From NCBI GenBank assembly GCA_031276945.1, contig JAISMB010000014.1, positions 1 to 33,839 of the forward strand: a DNA stretch of 33,839 nucleotides, in the 5' to 3' direction. A program made the translations under genes and the position numbers. Position 1 is the first letter of the stretch, and every line of letters starts with the position of its first letter. Under the pieces are notes generated by a model that did no database searches, had not been told where the DNA came from, and saw only the letters and a program-made list of their open reading frames with translations. Origin of the DNA: Spirochaetaceae bacterium (GTDB lineage Bacteria > Spirochaetota > Spirochaetia > Treponematales > Breznakiellaceae). Below are positions 23,112 through 32,871 of this stretch, piece by piece.

Positions 23112-24736
23112 ATATTTGGACAGATAGAAAAATCTGGGGGCGTTCTCAGAGTTTGATAATTAATTGTTTTGCACTACTAATAGGTGCTTTGCTTTTTGCT
23201 GGTTCTTTTCCAAATCTATTTTTTGAAAAAGGAATTGCTTTTTTAGCATGGTTAGCATATTTTCCGGTATTTTGGTTATTATACCGGATATCATTCCGTG
23301 CTTCATTTTTTTATGGAGCTTTGTATGGATATGTTGCCTATAGTTTGTTTAACTATTGGCTCAATGCCTTCCACCCACTTGCTGGGGTTATTGTTGATGT
23401 TATTTATCTCTTTTATTTTTTTATATTGTTTCCGGTTCTAAAAATTGCACTTGTTTTTTTCCCTAAACGTGGTTATTTAATTCAATTGCTTGTTTGGGTG
23501 AGTTTTGAATATATACGTACACTTGGTTTTTTAGGTTATCCTTATGGTATTACTGGATATTCCCAATGGTATATTTTACCAGTTATACAAATTGCTAGTC
23601 TTGTTGGTGTATGGGGAGTTTCCACCCTTGTATTATTTCCTTCTGTGTACCTTGCTGCTCTATTCTCTAGAGAAAATAAACTTAAAGGTATGCATTCATT
23701 TTTAATAGGCGAATGGATACCGGCCGCAATTTGGGGAATCTGTTTGGCAGGAACACTTATTTATGGTTTTATGTCTCCAGTTGATTATACCGGCGCGGCT
23801 ACTAGACGAATAGCCTTAGTCCAACATAATACCGATCCATGGCGCGGTGGACTTGTCGAATATCGTAGAAATTTCAATGTACTGCAAGAGCTTTCTAACG
23901 AAGCGCTTGCACAGAATCCAAAACCGGATTTAATTGTATGGTCTGAGACGGCTTTTGTACCGCGAATAGAATGGCATAAACAATATCGTACTGATCGAGA
24001 ATCGTGGCTCTTGGTTAAGGATCTTCTTGATTATCTTGCCTTACAAGAGGTTCCTTTTGTGATTGGTAATGATGATGCAAGTAAAGATCTTTTATTGAGT
24101 AAAGAGCTTGATGGACGGGTTGACTATAATGCAGTAATGCTTTTTAATAAAGGAGAGGTAGTTGATATTTATCGAAAGATACATTTAGTACCGTTTACTG
24201 AGTATTTCCCCTATCAAAAACAGTTGCCGTTTGTATATAATGCACTAATCCATGCTGATACCCATTTTTGGGAAAAAGGTACTGAAGTAACTGTTTTTGA
24301 AATCAATGGTTTGAAGTTTTCAAGTCCTATTTGTTTTGAAGATAGTTTTGGTTATTTATCGCGTAATTTTGTACGAAATGGCGCAGAACTTCTTGTTAAT
24401 TTAAGTAATGATGCATGGTCAAATAGTTTATCAGCACAGATGCAGCATTTTGCTATGGCAGTATTCAGGGCTGTGGAAAATCGTCGTTCTATGGTGCGTT
24501 CAACCGCCTCTGGTCAAACTTGTGCAATAGATCCTAATGGTAGAGTCATCAACATGGCAAAACCTTTCGCTGAAATACAGTTAACGGTTGATGTTCCTAT
24601 TGTGAAAAATGTTACGTCGTTTTACACCCGGTATGGTGATTTTTTGCCACGTATCTGTATTATTTTGATAATTCTTATGATACCAGCCGCGATTATCCGG
24701 TATATGATAAAGGTTAGAAATCATGGCAAAGACTGA
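23108..24736 (+). CDS. lnt: Apolipoprotein N-acyltransferase
   Basis: Inner-membrane enzyme that adds the third acyl chain to lipoproteins. The 542-residue product has about six N-terminal membrane helices, a nitrilase-like periplasmic domain with Glu280 (WSETAF), Lys357 (YRKIHLVPFTEYFPY) and Cys409 (PICFEDSFG) as catalytic triad, and a C-terminal helix. It starts at GTG 23108, overlapping the HU stop by four bases, and its 3' end overlaps bactofilin by 14 bp. It fits a lipoprotein-rich spirochaete. Confidence 0.95.
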   Translation: MNIWTDRKIWGRSQSLIINCFALLIGALLFAGSFPNLFFEKGIAFLAWLAYFPVFWLLYRISFRASFFYGALYGYVAYSLFNYWLNAFHPLAGVIVDVIYLFYFFILFPVLKIALVFFPKRGYLIQLLVWVSFEYIRTLGFLGYPYGITGYSQWYILPVIQIASLVGVWGVSTLVLFPSVYLAALFSRENKLKGMHSFLIGEWIPAAIWGICLAGTLIYGFMSPVDYTGAATRRIALVQHNTDPWRGGLVEYRRNFNVLQELSNEALAQNPKPDLIVWSETAFVPRIEWHKQYRTDRESWLLVKDLLDYLALQEVPFVIGNDDASKDLLLSKELDGRVDYNAVMLFNKGEVVDIYRKIHLVPFTEYFPYQKQLPFVYNALIHADTHFWEKGTEVTVFEINGLKFSSPICFEDSFGYLSRNFVRNGAELLVNLSNDAWSNSLSAQMQHFAMAVFRAVENRRSMVRSTASGQTCAIDPNGRVINMAKPFAEIQLTVDVPIVKNVTSFYTRYGDFLPRICIILIILMIPAAIIRYMIKVRNHGKD

Positions 24737-25163
24737 AGAAAAGAAAAAATCTAATTCCCCAGTGGTAGTACTCAGTGATACTACCAAATTTGAAGGTTTT
24801 CTCCGTTTCAAAGAAACACTTTGTATTCAAGGGCAATTCAAAGGTACTATAGAGGCAGATGGTGCCCTTATCATTGATAAAGGCGCTATTATTGAGGCTA
24901 ATCAAATCAAGGTTACTTCCTTAACTGTGTATGGAATAGTAGTATCTCCGGTTGAGGCAGTTGATAAAATCGATCTATTGCCCGGTGCTACAGTAAAAGG
25001 CGATCTGACTGCTGCACGTTTGCGTATTGCTGATGGAGTGTTATTTGAAGGCCAGTGTAATATGACTGGTACAGACCGGTCAGTGGAGATATTTTCTCGG
25101 TCTACCCAAGAAATAAAAGCAGAACTTCAAAATAATAATGAACAATTAAAAATGGATAGTTAA
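24723..25163 (+). CDS. Bactofilin
   Basis: Self-assembling cytoskeletal protein that shapes the cell wall or positions envelope machinery. The 146-residue product has a disordered basic N-terminus (MAKTEEKKKSN) and a right-handed beta-helix core with short hydrophobic repeats (FLRFKETLCIQGQFKGTIEA, GALIIDKGAIIEANQIKV, LPGATVKGDLTAARLRIADG) and a charged tail. ATG 24723 lies inside the end of lnt. Treponemal bactofilins influence helical shape; the match here is to the domain. Confidence 0.9.
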   Translation: MAKTEEKKKSNSPVVVLSDTTKFEGFLRFKETLCIQGQFKGTIEADGALIIDKGAIIEANQIKVTSLTVYGIVVSPVEAVDKIDLLPGATVKGDLTAARLRIADGVLFEGQCNMTGTDRSVEIFSRSTQEIKAELQNNNEQLKMDS

Positions 25164-25690
25164 GTGAATTGTAATGAATACAAATGCAGAAATTTTAGTT
25201 GAAAAACTATCTATTTCTTCCCGAAAGCTTGTTACAGGAAAGTTGTGTATTGCCGGATGGATTAGTGGCTGATTTAATTTTTAAGTCCCGGGTATTTTGG
25301 GAAACCTTTGTTTATTATGCTACAGTTGTAAAGGTTAGTATGCTTGGTATTGATGATGGTTTAACTCATTTTTGAGCAGTTAGCGAGGGAATAGTGTGTC
25401 TTAGCAGAAGCTGTATTCACAGCAGTGCTTTTGCAACAGTTGTTGTAACTGGTCTTGCCTGACCTGAAAGTGATTGAGCGTGAATCCGGTGGGAACAGTA
25501 TGGATAGCTACCATATTCCAAGGCAAAGATGTTATAATAAACAACTTCTTTGCAAAATGAAATACGTGTTTGTACCGTCTTTTTGTGCGTGAGAAAAATT
25601 ACTTAAAGCTTTTTATGAATAAAACATATATATGTTTTATTATATATATCTTAACAAAAATATACAGAAAATTGTAGAGGTGGTTGTTTT
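25164..25690. other. Gap between bactofilin and rho with a possible decayed gene
   Basis: A reading frame from ATG 25174 (MNTNAEILVEKLSISSRKLV) stops at 25272. In the next frame DLIFKSRVFWETFVYY continues to a stop near 25375. Together they look like one broken gene that I cannot name. Further right is a perfect 24-bp AT palindrome (25618-25641, arms AATAAAACATAT), 50 bp before rho, possibly part of its control region or a terminator. Confidence 0.45.
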
Positions 25691-27394
<1,704 letters not shown>

Positions 27395-27474
27395 GCGGCA
27401 ACGCAGTAACTTAATCAGCGGGTTATGCGTTCTTGTCAATGATAAGAGCAGCTTGTGTAACTCAGGAAGAATAA

Positions 27475-27520
27475 TTCGGCAGTGCCGAAAAAATTAATTT
27501 TTGTCAACTTCCCGGTTGAC
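27475..27520 (+). promoter_or_regulatory. Candidate leader structure of rpmE
   Basis: TTCGGCA-G-TGCCGAA (27475-27489) followed by AAAAAA, then GTCAAC / GTTGAC (27503-27508, 27515-27520) with a 6-base loop and TTTAT, end 17 bases before the rpmE start. L31 leaders that bind their product are known in several phyla; no specific class can be assigned. Confidence 0.35.
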
Positions 27521-27537
27521 TTTATGAGGAGAGAAGT

Positions 27538-27741
27538 ATGAAAGAAAAGATTCATCCCAAGTATGAACCGACAAAGATTACCTGTGCGTGTGGCAATGTG
27601 ATCGAGACACGGTCAACAGTAAAAGACATTCATGTCGAAATCTGTTCTGCCTGCCATCCTTTCTTTACCGGCAAGCAGAAGCTCGTTGATACCGCAGGGC
27701 GCATTGAGCGTTTCCGCCGTAAATACAATATCAAAGAATAA
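27538..27741 (+). CDS. rpmE: Large ribosomal subunit protein bL31, zinc-binding type
   Basis: The 67-residue product starts [20 protein letters not shown] and has CACG and [13 protein letters not shown], the four-cysteine zinc (C+) form. L31 bridges the subunits and is released or swapped when zinc is scarce. GGAGAG lies upstream of ATG 27538. A Rho-L31 gene pair is common in bacteria. The paired zinc-type S18 and this L31 suggest a zinc-replete normal state; the only other zinc-related gene seen here is the broken ZinT-like gene. Confidence 0.96.
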   Translation: MKEKIHPKYEPTKITCACGNVIETRSTVKDIHVEICSACHPFFTGKQKLVDTAGRIERFRRKYNIKE

Positions 27742-27833
27742 TCAGCCGTTGTTACTGCCATACCCTAGCTTACGGTTTGTTAAACAGTGATTCACAAAAA
27801 TGAAGCACTGGAAAAATGGTATGATCCGCTTAG

Positions 27834-27880
27834 AAAGAGCTGCACAAAAAGTCTCTGCTTTGTGCGGCTCTTTTATTTTT
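27834..27880 (+). terminator. Rho-independent terminator after rpmE
   Basis: AAAGAGCTGCACAAA pairs with TTTGTGCGGCTCTTT (one mismatch) around a 10-base loop, followed by TATTTTT. It lies 93 bp after the rpmE stop. Confidence 0.85.
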
Positions 27881-27927
27881 ATAAACCACTTGCACAATAT
27901 CCATTGAGTACTGGATAATAAATAGTC

Positions 27928-28932
27928 ATGTACTTCATTCTCTTATTCTGTCTGCTTGCGTTTCCAGTGCGCGCTCAAAATACCAGTATGTTAGCTCCTA
28001 ATTTGCCCGTTCTGAGTGCAAAGCCGGTCTTGGATATTCCCTTTTTCCCCTTTGTTTATTTCCCAGACCGGCTTGCGACTATCCGTTCGTACGAAAAATC
28101 ATACCCTTACTGGGTGCCGACAGAGACAGAAGTGGCAATACCAGCTTACCCGTATGAATCCTCGCTCTTGCTTAACAATGATGTGCTGGCATTCTATGGA
28201 CATCCGAATTCGACCCGCATGGGTATTCTTGGGCGCTATACAATAGAAGATTTGGCTGACCGACTGAACAAGCTCGCAGCAGAATACCGAAACGTCAGCG
28301 GCGGGCGCGGGGTCATTACGGCGTTTTATATTATTTATGGCACGGTTTGGCCCGGAGGAGACATCGGCATTATCGGCGAGGAAAACTTGATGCGTTATAT
28401 AAACTATGCCTTAGAACATGACATGCTGGTATTCATCGATCACCAAATCGGTCGCTATGATCCGGTTGATTCTCTTAAAACAATGTTCCCTTACCTGCGC
28501 TACCCGAATGTTCATCTTGCTTTAGACCCGGAATGGCGCACCACAAGACCCATGAAAGAGATAGGGTCTGTTAGTGCGGACGAAATAAACCGGGCGCAGC
28601 GCGCTATGGAAGAGTATATTATACAGAACAAACTGCCGGGGGACCGGATGCTGGTAATTCATCAATTCAACGTCAAGATGATAAAGAATCGTGCCGCGGT
28701 TACAAGCGGGCTGCGCACCGTTCGGCTGGTGCATTGCGCAGACGGTTTTGGTTCGCCGTTCTTGAAGCGGGACTCGTATGCCTCCAATGCGCTTGCCTTG
28801 AGCATGCCGATTAAAGGCTTCAAATTGTTTTATAATTTTGGTATCCCCGGCGCCGGCTATGACAGCCCGCTTCTTACCCCTAAAGACGTGTATAATCTTA
28901 CCCCTCGCCCCTATCTTATTATGTACCAGTGA
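27928..28932 (+). CDS. Conserved secreted protein of unknown function
   Basis: A 334-residue protein with a signal peptide (MYFILLFCLLAFPVRA, cleavage before Q). The body contains FYGHPNSTRMGILGRYTIED, VFIDHQIGR, VHLALDPEW and MLVIHQFN, spaced as in a TIM-barrel with acidic residues at strand ends. Similar FYGxPxxxxLGxLG motifs occur in exported or lipoprotein families of unknown role in several phyla. A glycosidase-like or polysaccharide-binding activity is conceivable from the acidic strand ends but is not shown. It stands alone between terminators, with no strong ribosome site. Confidence 0.75.
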   Translation: MYFILLFCLLAFPVRAQNTSMLAPNLPVLSAKPVLDIPFFPFVYFPDRLATIRSYEKSYPYWVPTETEVAIPAYPYESSLLLNNDVLAFYGHPNSTRMGILGRYTIEDLADRLNKLAAEYRNVSGGRGVITAFYIIYGTVWPGGDIGIIGEENLMRYINYALEHDMLVFIDHQIGRYDPVDSLKTMFPYLRYPNVHLALDPEWRTTRPMKEIGSVSADEINRAQRAMEEYIIQNKLPGDRMLVIHQFNVKMIKNRAAVTSGLRTVRLVHCADGFGSPFLKRDSYASNALALSMPIKGFKLFYNFGIPGAGYDSPLLTPKDVYNLTPRPYLIMYQ

Positions 28933-28942
28933 GAAATCTTCG

Positions 28943-28969
28943 CCGCCCTCTTCAAGGGAGCGGTTTTTT
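28943..28969 (+). terminator. Rho-independent terminator after the secreted protein gene
   Basis: CCGCCCT and AGGGAGCGG form a bulged stem with a short loop, directly followed by TTTTTT, 11 bp after the stop codon. Confidence 0.8.
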
Positions 28970-29024
28970 GTCATTCTGACGCTCATTCTCTGCCCGTTCT
29001 CCTCATTACAATTCCTTACTCTCT

Positions 29025-29590
29025 GAACGGAGACTGCCGCATCTCTCGGACGAGACTCCCGCATCTTTCAGTCAGGACTCCCGCATCTCTCGGATGAGAC
29101 TCCCGCATCTCTGGACTGAGACTCCCGCATCTCTGAACAAAGACTCCTGTATATTTTGACGGCGAGGTCTGACCTATGAAAGAGAAGGTCTCACCTATAA
29201 GGAGTGAGGTCTGACTTATGGTTTAAGATACCGCATCTCTGAGTGGAGACTCCCGTATATTTTGACGGCGAGGTCTGACCTATGAAAGAGAAGGTCTCAC
29301 CTATAAGGAGTGAGGTTTGACTTATGGTTTAAGATACCGCATCTCTGAACAAAGACTCCCGTATATTTTGACGGCGAGGTCTGACCTATGAAAGGGCAAG
29401 TCTCACCTATAAGGAGTGAGGTTTGACTTATGGTTTAAGATACCGCATCTCTGGGCTGAGACTCCCGCATCTCTGAACAAAGACTCCTGCATATTTTGAC
29501 GGCAAGGTCTGACCTATGAAAGGGCAAGTCTCACCTATAAGGAGTGAGGTTTGACTTATGGTTTAAGATACCGCATCTCTGGGCGGGGAA
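29025..29590. repeat. Composite tandem array: 22-bp units plus four 106-bp units
   Basis: Five 22-bp units (29025-29134) have a variable 7-base head (CGGACGA, CAGTCAG, CGGATGA, GGACTGA and others) and a fixed GACTCCCGCATCTCT body. Four long units start near 29142, 29248, 29354 and 29482; the first three are spaced 106 bp apart, and the fourth has one extra 22-bp unit before it. Each long unit contains AGGTCTGACCTAT (29165, 29271, 29377, 29505), then AGGTCTCACCTAT 21 bp later, then AGGTYTGACTTAT 21 bp after that. No gene is seen in 28970-29736. Confidence 0.92.
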
Positions 29591-29736
29591 GTCTGCCCTC
29601 TGGATGAATACTGCCGTAACTCTCAGGCAAGATTGCCTGCTCTTCAAAGATTGTTTTGCTCGTTTTAGAGGCGCTCATCCTGCCTGTAAGAGTCTAAACT
29701 CTTGCTACAGACGGCATAAAATGCTATATTATTCCT

Positions 29737-30411
29737 ATGACAGTATTCGTTTCTATTGTTCTATTCATAATAAGCGCTTTGTCTGTTTCAGCACAGGAAA
29801 TCATTACCGCAGAACGCTACCTTGCAACAGTAGCGGAGCGGTATGGGAGTATCAGAGATTACGAGGCAAGCATTGCTATTGTTTCAGGCGGCACCACCAT
29901 GTCAGGCATGGTAAGCCATATCACGCCGTCCTTTTTGCGGCTTGATTTTACCCGTCCTTCAGAACAAGTTATCGTGTTTAACGGAGAGCAGCTCACTATT
30001 TACCTTCCGGAATACCGGGCAGTATTAAACCAAGCAGTAACCGCAACAAACAGACCAGCTGCTTCAATGGCAAGCGCCCAAGGGCTTACCCTGCTTCGGC
30101 GTAACTATGTGCCTTCTTACATAAACGTCCCCAGCCCTCAGCCTCTTGATACCGGCTCTTCAGAACTTGTAGTCAAGCTGCGCCTTACCCGCAGATCGGC
30201 TGCTGAAAATTTCCGTGAGATTACCCTTTGTATCAATCCTGACAGCCAGTTAATTCGGCGTATTGAAGGCAGAACTAATAATGATACGCTGATTCGTTTC
30301 GATTTCTCTCAGGTGAAGATTAATCAAGGAATACCAGTACAACGTTTTATTTATGATTCGCCGGCGTCGGCAAATATGTACAATAATTTTCTATTCAGAG
30401 ATACCAATTAA
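29737..30411 (+). CDS. LolA-like outer-membrane lipoprotein carrier protein
   Basis: A 224-residue periplasmic protein with signal peptide (TVFVSIVLFIISALSVSAQ) and a LolA/LolB-type half-barrel: ITAERYLATVAERYGSIRDY, FLRLDFTRPSEQVIVFNGEQ, LTIYLPEYRAVLNQ and FDFSQVKINQGIP follow the family pattern. Its role would be moving lipoproteins from LolCDE to the outer membrane. It is followed within seven bases by the RodZ-like gene. Start ATG 29737 has no clear ribosome site. Name kept general because LolA-like folds have several functions. Confidence 0.82.
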   Translation: MTVFVSIVLFIISALSVSAQEIITAERYLATVAERYGSIRDYEASIAIVSGGTTMSGMVSHITPSFLRLDFTRPSEQVIVFNGEQLTIYLPEYRAVLNQAVTATNRPAASMASAQGLTLLRRNYVPSYINVPSPQPLDTGSSELVVKLRLTRRSAAENFREITLCINPDSQLIRRIEGRTNNDTLIRFDFSQVKINQGIPVQRFIYDSPASANMYNNFLFRDTN

Positions 30412-30429
30412 TAAAAAGTGGAGGAAACT

Positions 30430-31533
30430 GTGGCTTCTCTGGGAAATACATTAAAGTCTGCTCGTGAAAGCAGAGGTTATACTTTAGAGCAAGTTAGTAA
30501 TGAAACGTATATTGCAGAACGGTATTTGCAAGCACTTGAAATAGAAGAATTCTCCATCTTTCCCGGCGAGTCTTACTTACAAGGTTTTCTTAAAACGTAC
30601 AGCGAATATCTTGGGCTTAACGTTCAAGAGGTATTTAGTCTTTATCAGTCAATGCGTGGGGAGCAGGAAGCTGTGCCTACTGAATTGTTAGTAGATAAGC
30701 CTCCTCAATTCCCTTTCAGAATTATCCCTCTTATTCTCCTCGGTCTAGCGATTTTAGCCGCGGTAGCAGGTCTTGTGTATTGGATTACCAATCGCCCTAA
30801 AAGAGTGGCGCCTTTTGTTGAAATACATCAGCCGGTTCAGTGGACCTTAGAGAATGATTCTTTTGAACGGCGTTTGTATCCGGGGGATTCGCTTACGGTT
30901 CCGTATGGTGATCATAGTTACGAGTTCAGACTAACCGGTATAGAAGACACGGTAACTGTTGCTGTGCTGGATAGTGTTCTAAACCTTGCATTAAATCAAG
31001 AGGTGCCTGTTGATTTAGATGCTAACGGTATTAATGATGTACAGATTATTGTGTCGGATTTTGTTAAGAACGAGCCGGTTACCGGTGCATTTCTTCAATT
31101 CAAGATAGTGCATATAGAAGCGCCGGTAGAAAATAGTACGCCGGTTATGCCCAGTAGCCTACCGTCGCCCTCTACCGGAACAAATACTCTTACTCAAACA
31201 ATTATCTTCTCTTCGCGAAACCCTTATCCTTTTGCCATACAGGTAATTTTTCAAAATTATTGCTTTCTTCGTTGGGAAATTATAGCTGAACGTGCGCGAC
31301 CTGACCGTAATGAGGAATTTTTTCAAAAGGGACGTGAACTTAACATCCAACAAATACAAAACGGCGCTCGGCTTGGTATGTCTAATGCAATGGCAGCTCG
31401 TGTTACTGTTATAGGTGGCGGACAGGAACAAACGCTTGACATGGGGACTGCCGGTGAAGTTGTTGTAGCAGAAATCAGGTGGGTCCGTGATGATGACAAT
31501 CATTACCGGTTGGTTTTGTTACGCTTGGAATAA
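30430..31533 (+). CDS. RodZ-like membrane protein with cytoplasmic helix-turn-helix domain
   Basis: A 367-residue protein: HTH_25/XRE-type domain (LGNTLKSARESRGYTLEQVS, ERYLQALEIEEF) at residues about 2-75, a single membrane helix (FRIIPLILLGLAILAAVAGL), then an extracytoplasmic part with beta-rich DUF4115-like sequence. RodZ links MreB to the wall-making elongasome, so it matches mrdA/mreD elsewhere in this window. GTG 30430 with GGAGG five bases upstream is preferred over GTG 30418. The C-terminal region repeats the beta-rich pattern (about 250-367) and may be a second domain. Confidence 0.85.
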   Translation: MASLGNTLKSARESRGYTLEQVSNETYIAERYLQALEIEEFSIFPGESYLQGFLKTYSEYLGLNVQEVFSLYQSMRGEQEAVPTELLVDKPPQFPFRIIPLILLGLAILAAVAGLVYWITNRPKRVAPFVEIHQPVQWTLENDSFERRLYPGDSLTVPYGDHSYEFRLTGIEDTVTVAVLDSVLNLALNQEVPVDLDANGINDVQIIVSDFVKNEPVTGAFLQFKIVHIEAPVENSTPVMPSSLPSPSTGTNTLTQTIIFSSRNPYPFAIQVIFQNYCFLRWEIIAERARPDRNEEFFQKGRELNIQQIQNGARLGMSNAMAARVTVIGGGQEQTLDMGTAGEVVVAEIRWVRDDDNHYRLVLLRLE

Positions 31534-31646
31534 AGCATATACAAAGTCGGCGTGAAACATTGAGGTTTGTAGATAACTCCCCCGCTTCTGACCGCACATT
31601 TTTTTTAGCAGAGGAGTAATAAACAATTCAAAGCTTTTACAAGAGC

Positions 31647-31675
31647 TTGACTTTTTTAGTATACCGGTATAGAGT
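31647..31675 (+). promoter_or_regulatory. Probable promoter of the CAU tRNA
   Basis: TTGACT (31647) with either TATAGA (15-base spacer) or TAGAGT (17-base spacer) as -10 box lies 22 bases or so before the mature tRNA 5' end. Confidence 0.5.
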
Positions 31676-31696
31676 ACTGTTATACCATAACTGAAG

Positions 31697-31769
31697 GGCC
31701 CATAGCTCAGTTGGTCAGAGCTGCGGACTCATAATCCGTAGGTCCCTGGTTCAAATCCAGGTGGGCCCA
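31697..31769 (+). tRNA. tRNA with CAU anticodon, probably tRNA-Ile2 (lysidine), else elongator Met
   Basis: A 73-nt cloverleaf: acceptor GGGCCCA/TGGGCCC, discriminator A, D stem GCTC/GAGC, anticodon stem GCGGA/TCCGT with loop CTCATAA, T arm CCTGG-TTCAAAT-CCAGG. The acceptor GGGCCC and anticodon surroundings resemble Ile tRNAs. It is not the initiator: position 1-72 is paired and the anticodon stem lacks the three G-C pairs. CCA is not encoded. Confidence 0.88.
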
Positions 31770-31772
31770 TTC

Positions 31773-32603
31773 TTAACCGGTGAGTTTACACCGGTGGTAA
31801 ACTGCCTGTTCATGATTACGGTATGTTTTCATTCTGTTCATCATACTATCAAAATCAACCTGACAGCCATCAAATTCAGGACCATCAACACAGACAAATC
31901 TTGTATCGTTACCAATCTTTACGCGGCAACAGCCGCACATACCGGTTCCATCAAGCATAATCGTATTCAATGACACCATAATTGGCACTGTGTATTCTTT
32001 TGCAACCGAGACGCAGAATTTCATCATAAGAGGCGGACCAATTGCCACTGTCATATCCGGCTTGTCCACAGCGGCGCAAATTTCTTTGAGCGGTTCTGTT
32101 ACTAAAGCTTTACGACCCACAGAACCATCGTCAGTTACTATGATAAATTCGTCAGCAAAGCGACGTATCCGTTCTTCAAAAATAATCAGGTCTCGGTTCC
32201 TTGCCCCTATGATCACGGTAACCCGGTTACCAGCGCTTTTCATCGCTTGTACAATAGGGAAGAGCGGAGCTGCTCCTATGCCGCCACCGACACAGACTAC
32301 AGAGCCAAAATGTTTAATATGAGTAGGATTCCCCAAAGGACCCAGGACATTTTCAAGATACTGTCCTGCATTTTTCCGCGCAAGCTTGTGCGTAGTTGCG
32401 CCAGCGACTTGAAATACTATGGTAACAGTACCAGCATCCGGATCCGCATCAGCAATGGTTAAAGGAATCCGTTCAGCGTACTCATTGTCAAGACTTAAAA
32501 GCAAAAACTGCCCAGCCTGCCGCGACTGAGCAATGAGCGGCGCTTGTATAAGCATTTCGTACACATCAGCAGAAAGCTGCTTTTTAGCAAGTATGGTATT
32601 CAT
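31773..32603 (-). CDS. NfnA/PyrK-like FAD/NAD-binding oxidoreductase subunit
   Basis: A 276-residue flavoprotein of the sulfide/dihydroorotate dehydrogenase-like group. Order: FAD domain (RIPLTIADADPDAGTVTIVF), NAD domain (VVCVGGGIGAAPLFPIVQAM, VIIGARNRDLIIFEE), and a C-terminal [2Fe-2S] site (GMCGCCRVKIG ... FVCVDGPEFDG). NfnA works with NfnB in ferredoxin/NADP bifurcation; PyrK works with PyrD. Neither partner is adjacent in this window, so the exact partner cannot be told. ATG 32603 faces the Hsp20 gene across a 268-bp gap. The stop is four bases beyond the tRNA, tail to tail. Confidence 0.85.
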   Translation of the reverse strand: MNTILAKKQLSADVYEMLIQAPLIAQSRQAGQFLLLSLDNEYAERIPLTIADADPDAGTVTIVFQVAGATTHKLARKNAGQYLENVLGPLGNPTHIKHFGSVVCVGGGIGAAPLFPIVQAMKSAGNRVTVIIGARNRDLIIFEERIRRFADEFIIVTDDGSVGRKALVTEPLKEICAAVDKPDMTVAIGPPLMMKFCVSVAKEYTVPIMVSLNTIMLDGTGMCGCCRVKIGNDTRFVCVDGPEFDGCQVDFDSMMNRMKTYRNHEQAVYHRCKLTG

Positions 32604-32650
32604 AACGTAAAGTAAGTGTAAAGCACGGACGCTCTTTTGTCAAATGACAA

Positions 32651-32696
32651 GCACGTGCCGTTTTTTCACGAGCGCCCTTGAAAAAACGGCACGTGC
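32651..32696. promoter_or_regulatory. Perfect 17-bp inverted repeat in the divergent NfnA/Hsp20 region
   Basis: GCACGTGCCGTTTTTTC (32651-32667) and GAAAAAACGGCACGTGC (32680-32696) are exact reverse complements with a 12-base loop. Each arm contains the self-palindrome GCACGTGC. It is not the HrcA/CIRCE operator (no GCACTC/GAGTGC). It could be an operator pair, cruciform or back-to-back terminator. Confidence 0.85.
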
Positions 32697-32871
32697 GACA
32701 GACGTTTTCTCTCAAGACGATGGGGGTATTATTCAAATACCTGTTTATTTCTCTCCCCATATTCAGTATATTCATTGAGAGAAACAATGTTTCCCGACCG
32801 CTCAGGAGAGGGTCAAATTGCCGGACTGATAAGTCGGCGTTACGCTTTTGTGCGTAAAAGGAGTTGCCAGT

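Noticed and set aside
29025-29590. CRISPR array
   Set aside because: Units are 22 bp with only 7 variable bases, no 25-40 bp spacers, and no cas genes nearby.
31697-31769. Initiator tRNA-fMet
   Set aside because: Position 1-72 is paired and the anticodon stem lacks the three consecutive G-C pairs of initiators.
32604-32871. CIRCE/HrcA operator before Hsp20
   Set aside because: The expected GCACTC and GAGTGC arms with a 9-base spacer are absent.
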